Assembly (NCBI GenBank): GCA_964030475.1 | Contig: CAXIPT010000004.1 | Coordinates: forward strand, 3,456,535 to 3,520,534 | DNA length: 64,000 nucleotides | Direction: 5' to 3' | From: Tethya wilhelma | Taxonomy: Eukaryota; Porifera; Demospongiae; Tethyida; Tethyidae | Part shown: piece by piece, positions 10,427-21,175 of the stretch | How positions within the stretch are numbered: the stretch's first letter is position 1 | Layout: every line of letters begins with the position of its first letter | The notes under the pieces: generated by a model | Seen by the model: the letters and a program-made list of their open reading frames with translations, nothing else | Databases searched by the model: none | Told to the model about the DNA's origin: nothing | Program-made: the position numbers and the translations under genes

Positions 10427-11447
10427 GAGGAGAAAATTTTTGGTTTGAAGACTGCCGATTCTAAAGAAGACTTCATCTTTGTGGTGGAAAAGAGCAATAA
10501 TGTAGGATGGGCATTTGGTTCCAGTGACATAACTCACAGTATACGCACGTGTACATAGGTCCAATACTAGAACATGGATTCTTCATTGGAGTTCTAGACA
10601 AAAATAGAATAGGCTACGTCAGTGCTGTCAAATTCAATGATGAAGATGAAAAGGATTCTTTCGAGTTGGAGTACCGAGGTCACGGCTATGGGTTGAAGAC
10701 ATGGAATACAATGTGGACATCTTTAGACAAGAGGTACAGCATTTGTTTAGATGCTGTGCTTGATCTGGTGCCTTTGTATGAGAATAAGGGTTTCAAAAAT
10801 ACTGGACAAGCAAAAAAATACATACTATATCCACTTCAAATGTGGTACAAGCACTTGAAATAATAAAAAAAAACACAAGATTGTGACTAAGAAAATAGAA
10901 CAAGTTAGTTTCCATCATGATGGTAAACATTTAGAAAGACAACATAGTTACACTAAGTTAACATTGTTTTAATGGGTGAAACACACTTAGAGCTATCCCA
11001 CACAATTCCACCCCAATATTGACAATAAGTAGATAGAATTGTTGTTTCATTCCATAAGCTGTTCAAGTACAAGAAATTCTTAGAAAAGTGGATCGCGATT
11101 CATGTCAGTTGTGGTTGAGTTGCATGGAACAAGAGTAATGAGATCACATGATTCGACACAGTAACAAGAGAAGAGATGTACAAATAGTAGGACCCCTCTT
11201 CTCAGACAACACGGACATAGCTAGAGTACTAATGTATACATCAGCAAAAGCTGCTATTGATCAAAGCTCAGCAAAGAACTTGACAATGTACGTTCCAGTC
11301 AGTGTCAACCTTGAAGCCACAGATTTGATTGAGAAAGAGATAGGATATGAGTATTCCTTGTGTTTAGCTCGACTGTACAGCAAAGGAGAACCACCACAGA
11401 CCTGCTTGAAGAAAGTGGTTGCTATAACATCACCAGCAATAGAATGA
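10427..11447 (+). pseudogene. GNAT N-acetyltransferase, degraded
   Basis: The order of a two-domain GNAT is preserved: TADSKEDFIFVVEKSNN (start codon lost), EHGFFIGVLDKNRIGYVSAV, the acetyl-CoA loop EYRGHGYGLKTW (about 10669-10700), then DAVLDLVPLYENKGFKNTG. Further on there is a piece reading VSFHKLFKYKKFLEKW (about 11045-11095), then the C-terminal domain IGPLFSDNTDIARVLM ... LARLYSKGEPP ending at 11447. The pieces lie in different frames. An insertion of about 17 bases interrupts the THMG-PIL junction near 10535-10555, and stops separate the domains at 10861 and 11135. Compared with the 3001 copy, bases are lost before the YRGHGYG loop. Unrecognised introns could explain some gaps, but the missing start argues for a pseudogene. 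The family acylates small amines. Confidence 0.65.
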
Positions 11448-12247
11448 TGTCTGGAAAAATAAAAACATTACACAATGTCATTATGAAATTTTCATTTAGA
11501 GTGTAAAATTAGATCTAAAAAATTAATTATAATCAGAAAAATATTTTTAATAAAAATTAAATGGACAAGTTTATTGTAGTTACATGTAGGTGGTATAGTA
11601 TAGGGTGGTTTAATTAATTGTCTTTATGGAAAGAAAATGTTAAAATAAACAGTAGCTTAAAGGTACTTATAACTGACCATGTGGTTGTCTATGAACATAG
11701 TTGACCCCCGGAATGAATGAATGAACTGGCAATATTGTACACACCATACACCCTCACAATGGTCATGAATTTTTTACTCTGCATGCATTATCAACTACAA
11801 TCAAATAATAATTAGGTAGTTGAACATGCAGTCTTCAACTGACATGCCACCCACAACAAAAGAGCAGGAGACATAATGTCCATACAACCACTAGTAGAGT
11901 AGGGGGGAAATGCCGTAGATGCAGTTGCTTTATTACCATGTGACATTTTGCTCTATATAAAAATTAAATTTTGGTTATCATGAATAGACTAATTACTGAG
12001 TGAGCTCATGGGCTAGAGAGCTAGGAAGCAAACAACAATAGTTTAATGCTACAGAGTATACACACAGACAAACTGCTCGTATGTATGTTAAGGTTAATTC
12101 CTCCTTCCAAGAATATCCCCTCACCCACCACCACCACTACAAACAAAATGAACAGGGGAATAAATTAGTTGTTTCAGAGGGTGAAATTTAATACAAGTGG
12201 ATAAGACAAAATCTACAAAACATACTTTCTTAAGCTATTAATTGAAC
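11448..12247. other. Non-coding spacer
   Basis: No gene. The last 330 bases are the promoter-side spacer shared with 3184-3561 and 16080-16293. Confidence 0.45.
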
Positions 12248-13009
12248 ATGACTACTTATATTGATTCTGAGCCACTCCTAAATCAAGCTGAGATTTACTT
12301 TAAGAAATCTGTTGATCTTCAAACTAGAGATGGAATTTGTCTGATCAAAAAGACATCACTAGCTGAAGGAAGCACAGTGCTGGATCTTGGATGTGGTACA
12401 GGCAATCTAACGGCAGTTCTAGCTGAGAAGGTTGGACCAACTGGTCGTGTGCTAGGGATAGATCCAGACAGAGAGAGAATCAATGTTGCTAAAGAAAGCA
12501 TTAAAAGTACTAACATCACATTTGTGGAAGCTGATGGAGAGACATTTCCAGAGAATCAATATGATCTAGTTTTCTCCAACTACGTCTTTCACTGGATTGA
12601 AAATAAAAGGGCAGTATTCAAAAAGGTCTACAAAAATTTAACTTTGGGAGGACAATTTGCATTCACTCTTTGCCAAGCCTTGCCATCTCTTTATGCCGAG
12701 ATTGTCAACACAATGAGTGTTGAACAAGCACAGGCTCACTTTGACAAACTTCACTTTCTTCCACAGAGCACACTAGAAGAACTAGCTACTGAAATTGGCT
12801 TCAAAGTTGTTTACAAAGATTATGGCATCAGCAGGCTACCGTTTGCAAACATTGATGAAGCTATGGAGTTTGTATATGGATCATCATATGGAGATTTCGA
12901 TCCTCAAAAAGCTAACACAACTCGTCTAAATCAACTCAAGGAGAAGTATCTCCATGAAGCACCTGAATTCGCAGAAGAATACGCAAGCTTTGTTCTAGTG
13001 AAACAGTAA
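12248..13009 (+). CDS. SAM-dependent methyltransferase, group D
   Basis: Intact 253-residue gene. The start is ATG 12248 (MTTYIDSEPLLNQAEIYFKK), matching the start seen in the 16294 gene. It has motif I VLDLGCGTGNLT, the acidic GIDPDRERINVAKE segment, and the variant NYVFHWIENKRAVFK in the motif II region. The C-terminal 125 codons are nearly identical to the 8954 gene, including the 3' flank. No obvious TATA box lies within 120 bases of the ATG. Confidence 0.9.
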   Translation: MTTYIDSEPLLNQAEIYFKKSVDLQTRDGICLIKKTSLAEGSTVLDLGCGTGNLTAVLAEKVGPTGRVLGIDPDRERINVAKESIKSTNITFVEADGETFPENQYDLVFSNYVFHWIENKRAVFKKVYKNLTLGGQFAFTLCQALPSLYAEIVNTMSVEQAQAHFDKLHFLPQSTLEELATEIGFKVVYKDYGISRLPFANIDEAMEFVYGSSYGDFDPQKANTTRLNQLKEKYLHEAPEFAEEYASFVLVKQ

Positions 13010-13832
13010 CTCATGCAATTTAACTTGTTGTATACTACTTATAGAAAATTTAAATATATATATATATATTATTACATGCTACTATGTATTGAATGATGCA
13101 ATATAAACAATAATTGTAATAAAGGCTATAATATTATGGTATAATTATAGTGTGCAAACAATCAGTATGTGGGCGGTTACTAGACTCTTCTTCAGTGGTT
13201 GGTTATCGTGAATGAATGATTTAGAGTGTAATTATAGCTCGGTCAAATGCATGACTAGTATACTCACTGATGCATGTGGTTGCTAGGTACCAGGGCTGAC
13301 CTCATTAGGACCACAATACACACACACACACAGTGGTCATGAATTTTATCAACCAAATCACGATTATAATAATAGGAAGTAAACTTATATACACAACTTA
13401 AACTTCAGACTATACACATAAATACTTACCTCATGCATTAGACACAAAATGGTCATGAACACTGACAGAGGACTTAGTCATGATCATCATAGGAGGAAGT
13501 AAATTCTACACAAACTTGTTACTGATAATTATCAAACCACGAAAAAAAATTCCCCAAACTACATATACAGTGCGCATAGGTGAACAAACAAAATACTTTT
13601 CTTAGAACAATTGTTGAGAGTCACCTAGTCACTGAAAGATACCGACTTCCTTAACCACAATTAAATACAGCTGAGTTAACTATGCATTGTCCCACAGGAG
13701 CCAAGCGGAGACTTAATACGCCAGAATAAAACCCACAGATTATTGGTCTAATTTCTCTACAAACAGCAGATATTTAAATAACATTAGTGTGTGCCTGTAG
13801 AAATACTGTCCCTGCTAATATCTCTCAAAACA
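13010..13832. repeat. Duplicated spacer (pair with 9701-10426)
   Basis: Copy of the spacer after the 8954 gene. It retains about 70 extra bases (13765-13832), including ATATTTAAATAA and the sequence before the GNAT ATG, that are deleted in the 10427 copy. A short TA run lies near 13056-13070. Confidence 0.75.
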
Positions 13833-14348
13833 ATGAGTACTAATGAGGAGAAAACATTTGTTGTGAGGACTGCTGATTCTAAAGAAGACTTCATCTTTGT
13901 GACAGAAAAGAGCAATAATGAAGGATGGGCATTTGGTTCCACTGATGTAACTCACATGGGTCGAGTATTTTGCCATCTTCGTCCTGGAGGAGAATTTGCA
14001 CTAACATTTGTTGTAAACTGGCCAATCATTGTTGCAGAGCTTCTTGAAATCATGGAACCAGATGCAAAAAAAGCAATCCTTCAGATTCACCATCTTGTTC
14101 CTGAAGGTGATATTCTCCAGCTTGCCACAGAGACTGGCTTCAAACTAACTCACCAAGATACAGGTGTGAGTAGACTACCTTTTAAGAATTATGATGGTGC
14201 TTTAGAGTTCATGTATGCTTCTTCACATGGACTGTTTGATATGGCAAAAGCTGACAAGAAAGAGTTGGAACAACTCAAACAAAAGTATATGGACAAGCAG
14301 GTTGAATTTGCTGAAGAGTATGTGAGCTATATTTTTGTGAAAACTTAA
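13833..14348 (+). CDS. Chimeric ORF: GNAT N-terminus joined to methyltransferase C-terminus
   Basis: A 171-codon open frame. Residues 1-43 (starting MSTNEEKTFVVRTADSKEDF and ending STDVTHMG) are the N-terminus of the GNAT family seen at 2973 and 10427. From residue 44 (RVFCHLRPGGEFALTF) to the end (VSYIFVKT) it is the C-terminal half of a group D-like methyltransferase. The join falls exactly after HMG, where the GNAT copies continue with PILEP. The product lacks both the acetyl-CoA loop and the SAM motif I, so catalysis is not expected. The frame is nevertheless clean, and the GNAT promoter side is retained. An upstream GTG at 13791 is not a likely start. The relic at 374-480 has the same C-terminal type. 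It may be an expressed novel protein or a pseudogene that happens to be open. Confidence 0.6.
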   Translation: MSTNEEKTFVVRTADSKEDFIFVTEKSNNEGWAFGSTDVTHMGRVFCHLRPGGEFALTFVVNWPIIVAELLEIMEPDAKKAILQIHHLVPEGDILQLATETGFKLTHQDTGVSRLPFKNYDGALEFMYASSHGLFDMAKADKKELEQLKQKYMDKQVEFAEEYVSYIFVKT

Positions 14349-14916
14349 CTTACTATTTTTATCTAAATAGATCTAAGATAAGATTAGAGAAACTTAACTA
14401 TTGCAGACCCTTCATAGCTTAGTAATGTGTCATACAATAAGAGTGCATGGTGACAAATTAAGTACAATTTGTTCAAGTAGAAATTAAGTTTTCCGACATT
14501 AAATATGTATTAATGCAAGCAAAAATTATACAAACAAGATAAAATTATTAAATCATGACAGCACAAAGTACATGTATACAAGTACTTTGTGCTATGCTTG
14601 TAGCAAAAAAAGCACATTCTCAGTGAGTGCAAACTGTGACGGCATCATCAGGTTCCTACAACGATTAACATAAGAAAATGTATCTTGATTCATATAATCA
14701 TAGATACTACTATATAATGTACTATTGCTTTTTATAAACAATGACCTAGTTTTTCGTGATCATAGTAAATCTTTTCAAAATATGTAATTATACCATCAAA
14801 ACAAATGTGGCCATGTTATAATTCAATTATTGTAATAATTAGAGTGCATGCATTCATGTTACAGTAAACACTGCTATAGTCAACATGCCACAGGCAATTA
14901 TTCACATAACAAACTC
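14349..14916. other. Non-coding spacer with hairpin
   Basis: The first 340 bases pair with 481-780. A 12-bp perfect hairpin lies at 14560-14593 (AGCACAAAGTAC and its complement around a 10-base loop); the related spacer near 660 has only a decayed version. Confidence 0.5.
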
Positions 14917-15287
14917 GGCTCTCTTGTTGGTGCATTTTTCTTTGTATACTTTTCCAAACTCTCTCTGTTGATATGCTCTGGATTTATGTCTCCGTTTGAT
15001 GAAGCGAAAACAAATTCTATGGTACTGTCGATGTTTGGAAGAGGTAGACAAATAATACCTGTTTCTTTGTGACTGCTAGCTCTTCAAGATCACTAATGCT
15101 AATAAAAAACCATTTTAGAAGATGTGCTTGCATTTCTTTTGGGCTCATTAGGTCAAACAATTCGGCACACAAGGGTGGCAATGCCTGGCAAATTTTTATT
15201 GCAAACTCGATCTCCCCCCATACGAAGATTAGCAAGGACTATTTTAAAGATTGCTTCTTTGTCCTTAATCCAGTGAAGGACATAGTT
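14917..15287 (-). pseudogene. Inverted 3'-half copy of the 16294-type methyltransferase
   Basis: Read on the minus strand, the DNA codes for EFAIKICQALPPLCAELFDL, MSPKEMQAHLLKWFFISISD and LEELAV, nearly identical to the plus-strand gene at 16294. It begins in the equivalent of LHWIKDKEAIF and ends before the C-terminus. A 3-base insertion (GAGATCGAG), a deletion after LEELAV that shifts the frame, and loss of the N-terminal half mark it as dead. It is the only group D copy on the minus strand. Confidence 0.82.
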
Positions 15288-15637
15288 AGAGTAATAATAT
15301 TAATACAAAGATAATATCTTGAGATTATTTATCTTCTTTAACTCTGCAGCTGGATAGGAATGCTTTCTCAGAAAACTCTTTTTAACTTTGGACTATAATA
15401 AATTCCACACACACCCACACAATATACGTGAAACAACTTCAAAACGTTATACCAGCTAAGCCAAACACAAACCTACAGCTAAGAAATTAAGCACCGATGG
15501 TATACTAGTATGCTGCCTTAACTTCCTGAACATATAATGTGTAACTACCACAAGATAATATAATTACTAGCATAACATATAATGGGTATTATGAATAATG
15601 TTGATCTTGACCAGTATAATATGTGGCTCCAGGAAGT
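15288..15637. other. Non-coding spacer
   Basis: It contains a block (15520-15640) with the motifs CTTAACTTCCTGAACATATA and GTGGCTCCAGGAAGT that recurs near 22290-22450 and 23060-23120. No gene. Confidence 0.5.
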
Positions 15638-15750
15638 AAACAGAGACATATACCCAGAGCACATCAACTGAGAGAGGTTGGAAAAAGTACAAATATGCCA
15701 ACAAGAGAGTCAGAAAAAAGTGCCGAGTTTTTCATTTTAGTCACAGATAA
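15638..15750 (+). pseudogene. 3' remnant of a group D methyltransferase
   Basis: It aligns to the end of the 16294 gene (DINPEHINRESLEKYKEKYA). Stops and a duplication in CAAGAGAGTCAGAAAAAAG break the frame. It is most similar to the relic at 21075-21175. Confidence 0.65.
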
Positions 15751-16293
15751 AATTTAATAGTTATTAACTAATACGAGACATGTACAGATATGTTAAATTT
15801 CTATGTGTACGCCATTAAGAGGGAAGTAATCTTTAAAAATTTTCAGTAACTATATATTAAAATATGACAGTCAAATTCATGTGTGTAAACATGTCATATG
15901 TGTAAGTGTCATATGTGTAAAGATACTTTAGTGGACTAACGTAGATAAAAATTAATGTCATGTGTGTATTTACTACCTTGGTTTAGATACCAAATGACCA
16001 CTAATCAACATACCACACACAATGAGATAATACCACAGTGACATCACTTGACATCATTATGACACTGAGCAATCTAGGTAACAATAGTTTAGCGTTACAG
16101 AGTATATATAGAAACCAAACAGCTAAGATGTATGTTAAGCTTAATATCTCCTTCCAAGAAAAGCCAATCGTGAAACAAAATCTAGAGGGAAATTAATTAC
16201 TTGTACAAAGGGTGAAATTTAACAAAATTGAAAAAAGCATCAAAACTAAATCAACGGTGTACAAAACATACTTCCTCAAGTTGTTGGTTGAAC
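15751..16293. repeat. Duplicated upstream region with TGACATCA cluster
   Basis: It aligns with 21176-21550 (shared ACTCCATTAAGAGGGAAGTA-like block, then TTAATGTCATG). It contains a compact element at 16033-16067 with two TGACATCA octamers flanked by CAGTG and CACTG. It lies upstream of the 16294 gene, so the element may regulate it. Confidence 0.65.
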
Positions 16294-17064
16294 ATGACTA
16301 CTTCCATCAATCCAAATCCACTTCAAAATCAAGCTGAGATTTACTTCAAGAAGTCTGTCGATCTTCAAACTAGAGATGGAATCAGTCTGATCAACAAGAC
16401 ATCACTAGTTAAAGGAAACACAGTGTTGGATCTTGGATGTGGTACTGGCAATCTAACAGCAGTTCTAGCTGAGAAGGTTGGACCAACTGGTCGTGTGCTA
16501 GGGATAGATCCAGACAGGGAGAGAATTGATGTTGCTAAAGAGAATATTAAAAGTGCTAACATCACATTTATGGAAGCTGATGGAGAAACATTTCCAGAAG
16601 ATCAATATGATCTAGTCTTCTCTAACTATGTTCTTCACTGGATTAAGGATAAAGAAGCAATCTTTAAAAGAGTCCATGCTAATCTTCGTATGGGGGGAGA
16701 GTTTGCAATAAAAATTTGCCAGGCATTGCCACCCTTGTGTGCCGAATTGTTTGACCTAATGAGCCCAAAAGAAATGCAAGCACATCTTCTAAAATGGTTT
16801 TTTATTAGCATTAGTGATCTTGAAGAGCTAGCAGTCGCTACAGGCTTCAGAGTGACTCACAAAGAAACAGGTACTAGTCGTCTACCTCTTCCAAACATCG
16901 ATAGTGCCATAGAATTTGTTTTTGCTTCATCAAACGGAGACATAAATCCAGAGCATATCAACAGAGAGAGTTTGGAAAAGTACAAAGAAAAATACGCCAA
17001 CAAGAGAGCCGAGTTTGTTGAAGAATTTGCCAGTTTCATTTTAGTCAAGATAACTAGCAACTAA
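16294..17064 (+). CDS. SAM-dependent methyltransferase, group D
   Basis: Intact 256-residue gene (MTTSINPNPLQNQAEIYFKK at the N-terminus). Core motifs are VLDLGCGTGNLTAVLAEKVG, GIDPDRERIDVAKE, EADGETFPEDQYDLVFSNYV and LHWIKDKEAIFKRV. The C-terminal half (AIKICQALPPLCAELFDLMS ... EEFASFILVKITSN) belongs to the same subtype as 31647 and 33238. The paralogous context sets ATG 16294 as start; the frame extends upstream without an ATG. The inverted relic at 14917 is its nearest relative. Confidence 0.9.
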   Translation: MTTSINPNPLQNQAEIYFKKSVDLQTRDGISLINKTSLVKGNTVLDLGCGTGNLTAVLAEKVGPTGRVLGIDPDRERIDVAKENIKSANITFMEADGETFPEDQYDLVFSNYVLHWIKDKEAIFKRVHANLRMGGEFAIKICQALPPLCAELFDLMSPKEMQAHLLKWFFISISDLEELAVATGFRVTHKETGTSRLPLPNIDSAIEFVFASSNGDINPEHINRESLEKYKEKYANKRAEFVEEFASFILVKITSN

Positions 17065-18027
17065 TAAGAGCCGTGCACAGATACATCAAATTTCTACGTG
17101 TACAGATACAAGTTAAAGTGTCATATATGTATAAAATTACTATATACAATTTCTTTTTTCTTAATGGAAAAATATTTTTGTCTACTAAGGTTACAATCAA
17201 TTATACAACAAAAATGTCATGTGTATTTGCATGCTACCTTGGTTGACAGCAGCTGATGTGTCTGGTGTACTAGAAAAGGAACAAAAGGAACTAAGATAAA
17301 AAGGACCACAAAAATTTAGTCAACATACCACAAGCAATTAACATAAGTACCTCATTACTTGACATCATTGTCACAGTAATTAATTTTGAGGATAATCTTG
17401 TATCTGTATCTGTACAAAATGTAGTGCTACTACCAAAACCATAACCAGTGAAGGTCGATCCCAAGCTAAAAACATGCAGAGTAGGTATTGAGGACAGGCT
17501 TGAAATTTCCAAATCTTCAAATTAGCTATTGACCTAACATAACTTTTAAGGTTCATAGTAACGAAATATAATATTATAATATGGCAATCTCGTGGTTTTA
17601 TTAGCATGTGAGCAGCATAAAGTTTGTGCAGTTCTATTTACTCAAAAATTCAAAATTACCACTAGGAAATTTAATATTAAATTTTGCGAGCATTAAATAA
17701 TGCAATTTGGCATATATTGCACCTCACCCCAAGGGCTCTCTCGTCAAATAATTATCGTAATAGATTATTTTCTCTTATAATGGAAATCAACACTTTGGCA
17801 AATGTTCGGTGTACTAGAGCACTACCCAATCTACATACATAATAATAAATTTAAGCTTATATGCTGCAAACAGAACAACTAAGGAACAAAGGAACACATT
17901 ATTAAGTCAACACACAACACAAAATTTACATAGTACCACACTGACATCATTTGACATCACTGTCATGGGATATACCAATGAAAACTCACTACACATCATG
18001 ACATGTAAGTACAGATGTAATCCTATA
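17065..18027. other. Non-coding spacer, partly duplicated
   Basis: Bases 17610-17980 align with 21560-21930 (shared GTGCAATTTGGCATATATT-like and AAGGGCTCTCT blocks). TGACATCA clusters lie at 17354-17378 and 17938-17970. No gene. Confidence 0.55.
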
Positions 18028-18717
18028 AAAATTCTATTCTTCAAACAAGAGATGGAATCGGTTTTATAAACAAGGCATCACTATTTGAAGGAAACACAGT
18101 GCTGGATCTTGGATGTGGTACTGGCAATCTAACGGCAGTTCTAGCTGAGAAGATTGGACCAACTGGTCGTGTGCTAGGGATAGATCCAAACAGAGAGAGA
18201 ATCAATGTTGCGAAAGAAAACATCGAACGTTCTAACATCACATTTGTGCACGTGGAAGCTGATGGAGAGACATTTCCAGAGGATCAATATGATCTAGTTT
18301 TCTCCAACTATGTCCTTCACTGGAATGAAGACAAAGAGGCCATTTTTAATGGGTTCATGCAAACCTTCGTATGGGGGAAGAGTTTGCAATAAAAATTTGC
18401 CAGGCAGTGCCTCGAATCTTCTCTGTGCTGAGGTTTTGACCTAATGAACCCAAAAGAGGTGCAAGTACATCCACAGAGAATGTTCATTATTGGTATGAAT
18501 GTTCTTGAAGAGCTAGCAGCCGCTACAGGCTTCAGAATGATTCACCTCTTCTAAACATCGATAGTGCTGTTGACTTAATTTTTGCATTGTCAAGTGGAGA
18601 CATAATAAACCTAGAACATTTCAACAATGAGCGTTTGAAAAAGTATAAAGAAAATACGCCAACTAGACAGTCGAGCTTTCTGAATTCGTAGATTTCATTC
18701 TAGCCAAAGATAACCAT
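18028..18717 (+). pseudogene. Group D methyltransferase, 5'-truncated and frameshifted
   Basis: It begins inside the gene at the equivalent of KNSIDLQTRDG, with no start codon. The core is well kept (VLDLGCGTGNLTAVLAEKIG, GIDPNRERINVAKE), with a two-codon insertion before EADGETF and HWNEDKE for HWIEDKE. Near 18350 the frame shifts (FNGFMQTFVWGKSLQ, stop at 18390-18392). The rest has further indels, including loss of the segment after FRMIH. Confidence 0.85.
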
Positions 18718-19286
18718 GTTGCACACGTAAATTAAAGCAATATACAGACATAAATGGCTATGCATTTCAGTGTGTGGCTGAGAACCATCTCATAATTAAT
18801 TATATTATATCAAATCAGTAACACTTAGTAATACATTTAATCTACAAAATATTTGTTCTGAGAAGTTATTTGTAACAATATATCTTATTCTACTTAACAA
18901 TTGGGTACTTATTACAGTTACAGATCACTGTACAGGTAATTACTAAACATTTTGCACACTTGATATAATTATAAAGAAACCCACAAGCAGCAATGCATAT
19001 CAGCATATTAAGTATGAATAATTTTCCATTTCTTAGAAATTTTCTATTACTTTTATATTTAATCATGCAAATAATTGGACTGCAAGATTTGAGACATCAT
19101 AAAGAATTCCACACGTAACTTCCAACCTATCAAACAACATGCACATAAGCCTTTTTGACATATTCCACACTCACCAGCCCATAAAGTGTAGTGTACATAA
19201 GCCCTTAAATAATGAAGTGACAGCGCATAGTTCCTTCCAGGTAAATAGACTCAATTAAGCGTGTTAACTGCATAAACTGACTTGCT
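18718..19286. other. Non-coding, upstream region of the 19371 gene
   Basis: It resembles 32406-33144 and 33997-34800 (shared ACAGATCACTGTACAGGTA-like and CATAACATGCATGTAAGC-like blocks). No gene. Confidence 0.5.
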
Positions 19287-19295
19287 TATAAATAG
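19287..19295 (+). promoter_or_regulatory. TATA box (TATAAATAG) of the 19371 gene
   Basis: TATAAATAGAGCAC lies 84 bases before the ATG, followed by an initiator region rich in CTTCACACAAA and CACTGACCATAT. The same arrangement stands before 33238 and 34896. Confidence 0.7.
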
Positions 19296-19370
19296 AGCAC
19301 TAAATGCACTACATCCTTCACACAAATTGTCACTTTATCACTGACCATATATCTTCAAAACACCACAAAA

Positions 19371-20126
19371 ATGGCTTCAACTGCAGCTGTGACACAAAAC
19401 CAAGCAGAGTTATACTTCAAGAAATCTGTCGATCTTCAAACAAGAGATGGAATCTGTCTGATCAACAAGACATCACTAGTTGAAGGAAACACAGTGCTGG
19501 ATCTTGGATGTGGGACTGGCAATCTAACAGCAGTTCTAGCTGAGAAGGTTGGACCAACTGGTCACGTGCTAGGGATAGATCCTAATGGAGACAGAATCAG
19601 CATTGCCAAAGACAATGTCACAAGCAGTACAATCAAATTTACGAAAGCCGATGGGGAGACATTTCCAGAGGATCAATATGATCTAGTCTTCTCCAACTAC
19701 GTCCTTCACTGGATTGAAGATAAAGAGGCTGTCTTCAAACGTGTTCATGAAAACCTTTGTCTTGAAGGAAAGTTTGCTTTTACTCTATGTCAATCATTGC
19801 CACCTCTGTATGCTGAACTTCTACAAACACTCAATCAAGACAGAGTAGAAATGTTCATAAACAAGCTCTTCTTCATTTCTTTGGGTGAAATAAAAGAGTT
19901 GGCTAAAAAATGTGGTTTCTCCATATTATATCAAGAAACAGGAGTGAGTAAACTTCAATTTCAAAGTTTTGATGCAGCACTGGAGTTTCTCTACGCTTCA
20001 GCAACTGGCCATGTTGATCCATCGTCAGCAAACAAGACAAAGCTACATCAGTTGAGGCAGAAATATTGTAATGAAACAGTTGAGTTTGCAGAGGAGTACG
20101 CAAGCTTTATTTTGATGAAGGCATAG
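19371..20126 (+). CDS. SAM-dependent methyltransferase, group D
   Basis: Intact 251-residue gene. Motif I VLDLGCGTGNLT is at residues 43-54, acidic D70 in GIDPNGDRI, ADGETF near 93-98 and YVLHW at 110-114. The C-terminal part (LCQSLPPLYAELLQTLNQDR ... EEYASFILMKA) defines a subtype shared with 34896, whose 3' half is nearly identical. The N-terminus MASTAAVTQNQAELYFKKSV also matches 33238 and 34896. Confidence 0.92.
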   Translation: MASTAAVTQNQAELYFKKSVDLQTRDGICLINKTSLVEGNTVLDLGCGTGNLTAVLAEKVGPTGHVLGIDPNGDRISIAKDNVTSSTIKFTKADGETFPEDQYDLVFSNYVLHWIEDKEAVFKRVHENLCLEGKFAFTLCQSLPPLYAELLQTLNQDRVEMFINKLFFISLGEIKELAKKCGFSILYQETGVSKLQFQSFDAALEFLYASATGHVDPSSANKTKLHQLRQKYCNETVEFAEEYASFILMKA

Positions 20127-20431
20127 CTAAATATGATCACTGACAATAATTAGTAACTAATTTATAACAGCATGCTGGGTATAAATTTTGTCTGAAATTT
20201 AGAGATGAGAAAATAATAATGAAGAAAAACCAATGATAAAAGTACTTAGTGAAAATCATGGATGATACACATTCACATGCAACTCCGGTCTATAGTTCAG
20301 CGTTCAATAACTAATACTTGAAATTCATAACGAAATTAATTAGTGCTCATTATCCATAGGCTACTGAATTGCAATCGTTGTATCTAATAATTAAGTACAA
20401 GCACGAAGTTGATTAGGACATGATGGCATAT

Positions 20432-20690
20432 GAATGATTTCTTATAGTTAGAATGTACTGAGCAATAGGAAGCTTTCAATTAACTATGCAACTAAATCTT
20501 CTTAAATTCTTCCAAAGCCACCATATCAGCAAATACACAATCAAACCTTTCATTCACGAGTAATGGGCAAACCATCAAATAAACAAGCCATTGGTGGTAT
20601 AGTAGTTCAAAGCACTGTCAACTTATTTAAGGTGACATAAATCCTGTAGCTGGGGCTAGATCACCGTACACAGAATTACGGGTGTGAAAC
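20432..20690 (-). pseudogene. Group B methyltransferase 3' relic
   Basis: On the minus strand the DNA aligns with the C-terminal 85 codons of the group B gene at 38577 (equivalents of CYYYTIDSLFSSWFAITHGR and IVQYILTKK) with several indels and stops. Its presence here, some 15 kb from the other B copies, shows the array has been reshuffled. Confidence 0.7.
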
Positions 20691-21175
20691 GATTGAAAGA
20701 GGATCGATGTTGCTAAAGAAAACATCAATATCACATTTGTGTAAGATGATGGAGAGATATTCCAGAAAATAAATATGCTTTAGTCTAAGTCCTTTGCTGA
20801 ATCTCTTTCAATCTTTAAAAGAGTTCATGCTAACCTTTGTACAGAAAGAGAGTTTGCACCAAAAATCTGCAAGGCATTGCCACCCTTGTGTGCAAAATTG
20901 TTTGACCTAGTGAACCCCAAAGAAACACAAGCACATCTTCTGAAATGTTTTTTATTAGCAAGAAAAATCTTGAACTTCAGAACTTGCAGGAGTTATAGAC
21001 AAAGAAAAAGGTTTTGGTTATTTACCTCTTCCAAACAACAGTGCTATCATGATAGATGTTTTGCTTTATCAAACAGAGATGAGCACATCAACAGAGAGAG
21101 GTTGGAAAAAGTACATATATGCCAACAAGAGTCAACTTCGTTAAAGAATTTGCCAAGTTTTTCTATAGCTAGTAA
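20691..21175 (+). pseudogene. Group D methyltransferase, heavily degraded
   Basis: It is abutted head to tail against the B relic. Recognisable pieces in order are RIDVAKENINITF, DGEIF, FKRVHANL, ICKALPPLCAKLFDL, NPKETQAHLLKCF and EHINRERLEKV, separated by stops and frameshifts. Motif I is absent. Confidence 0.75.

Noticed and set aside
14848..15314. Two plus-strand frames
   Set aside because: Shadows of the inverted methyltransferase fragment on the minus strand.
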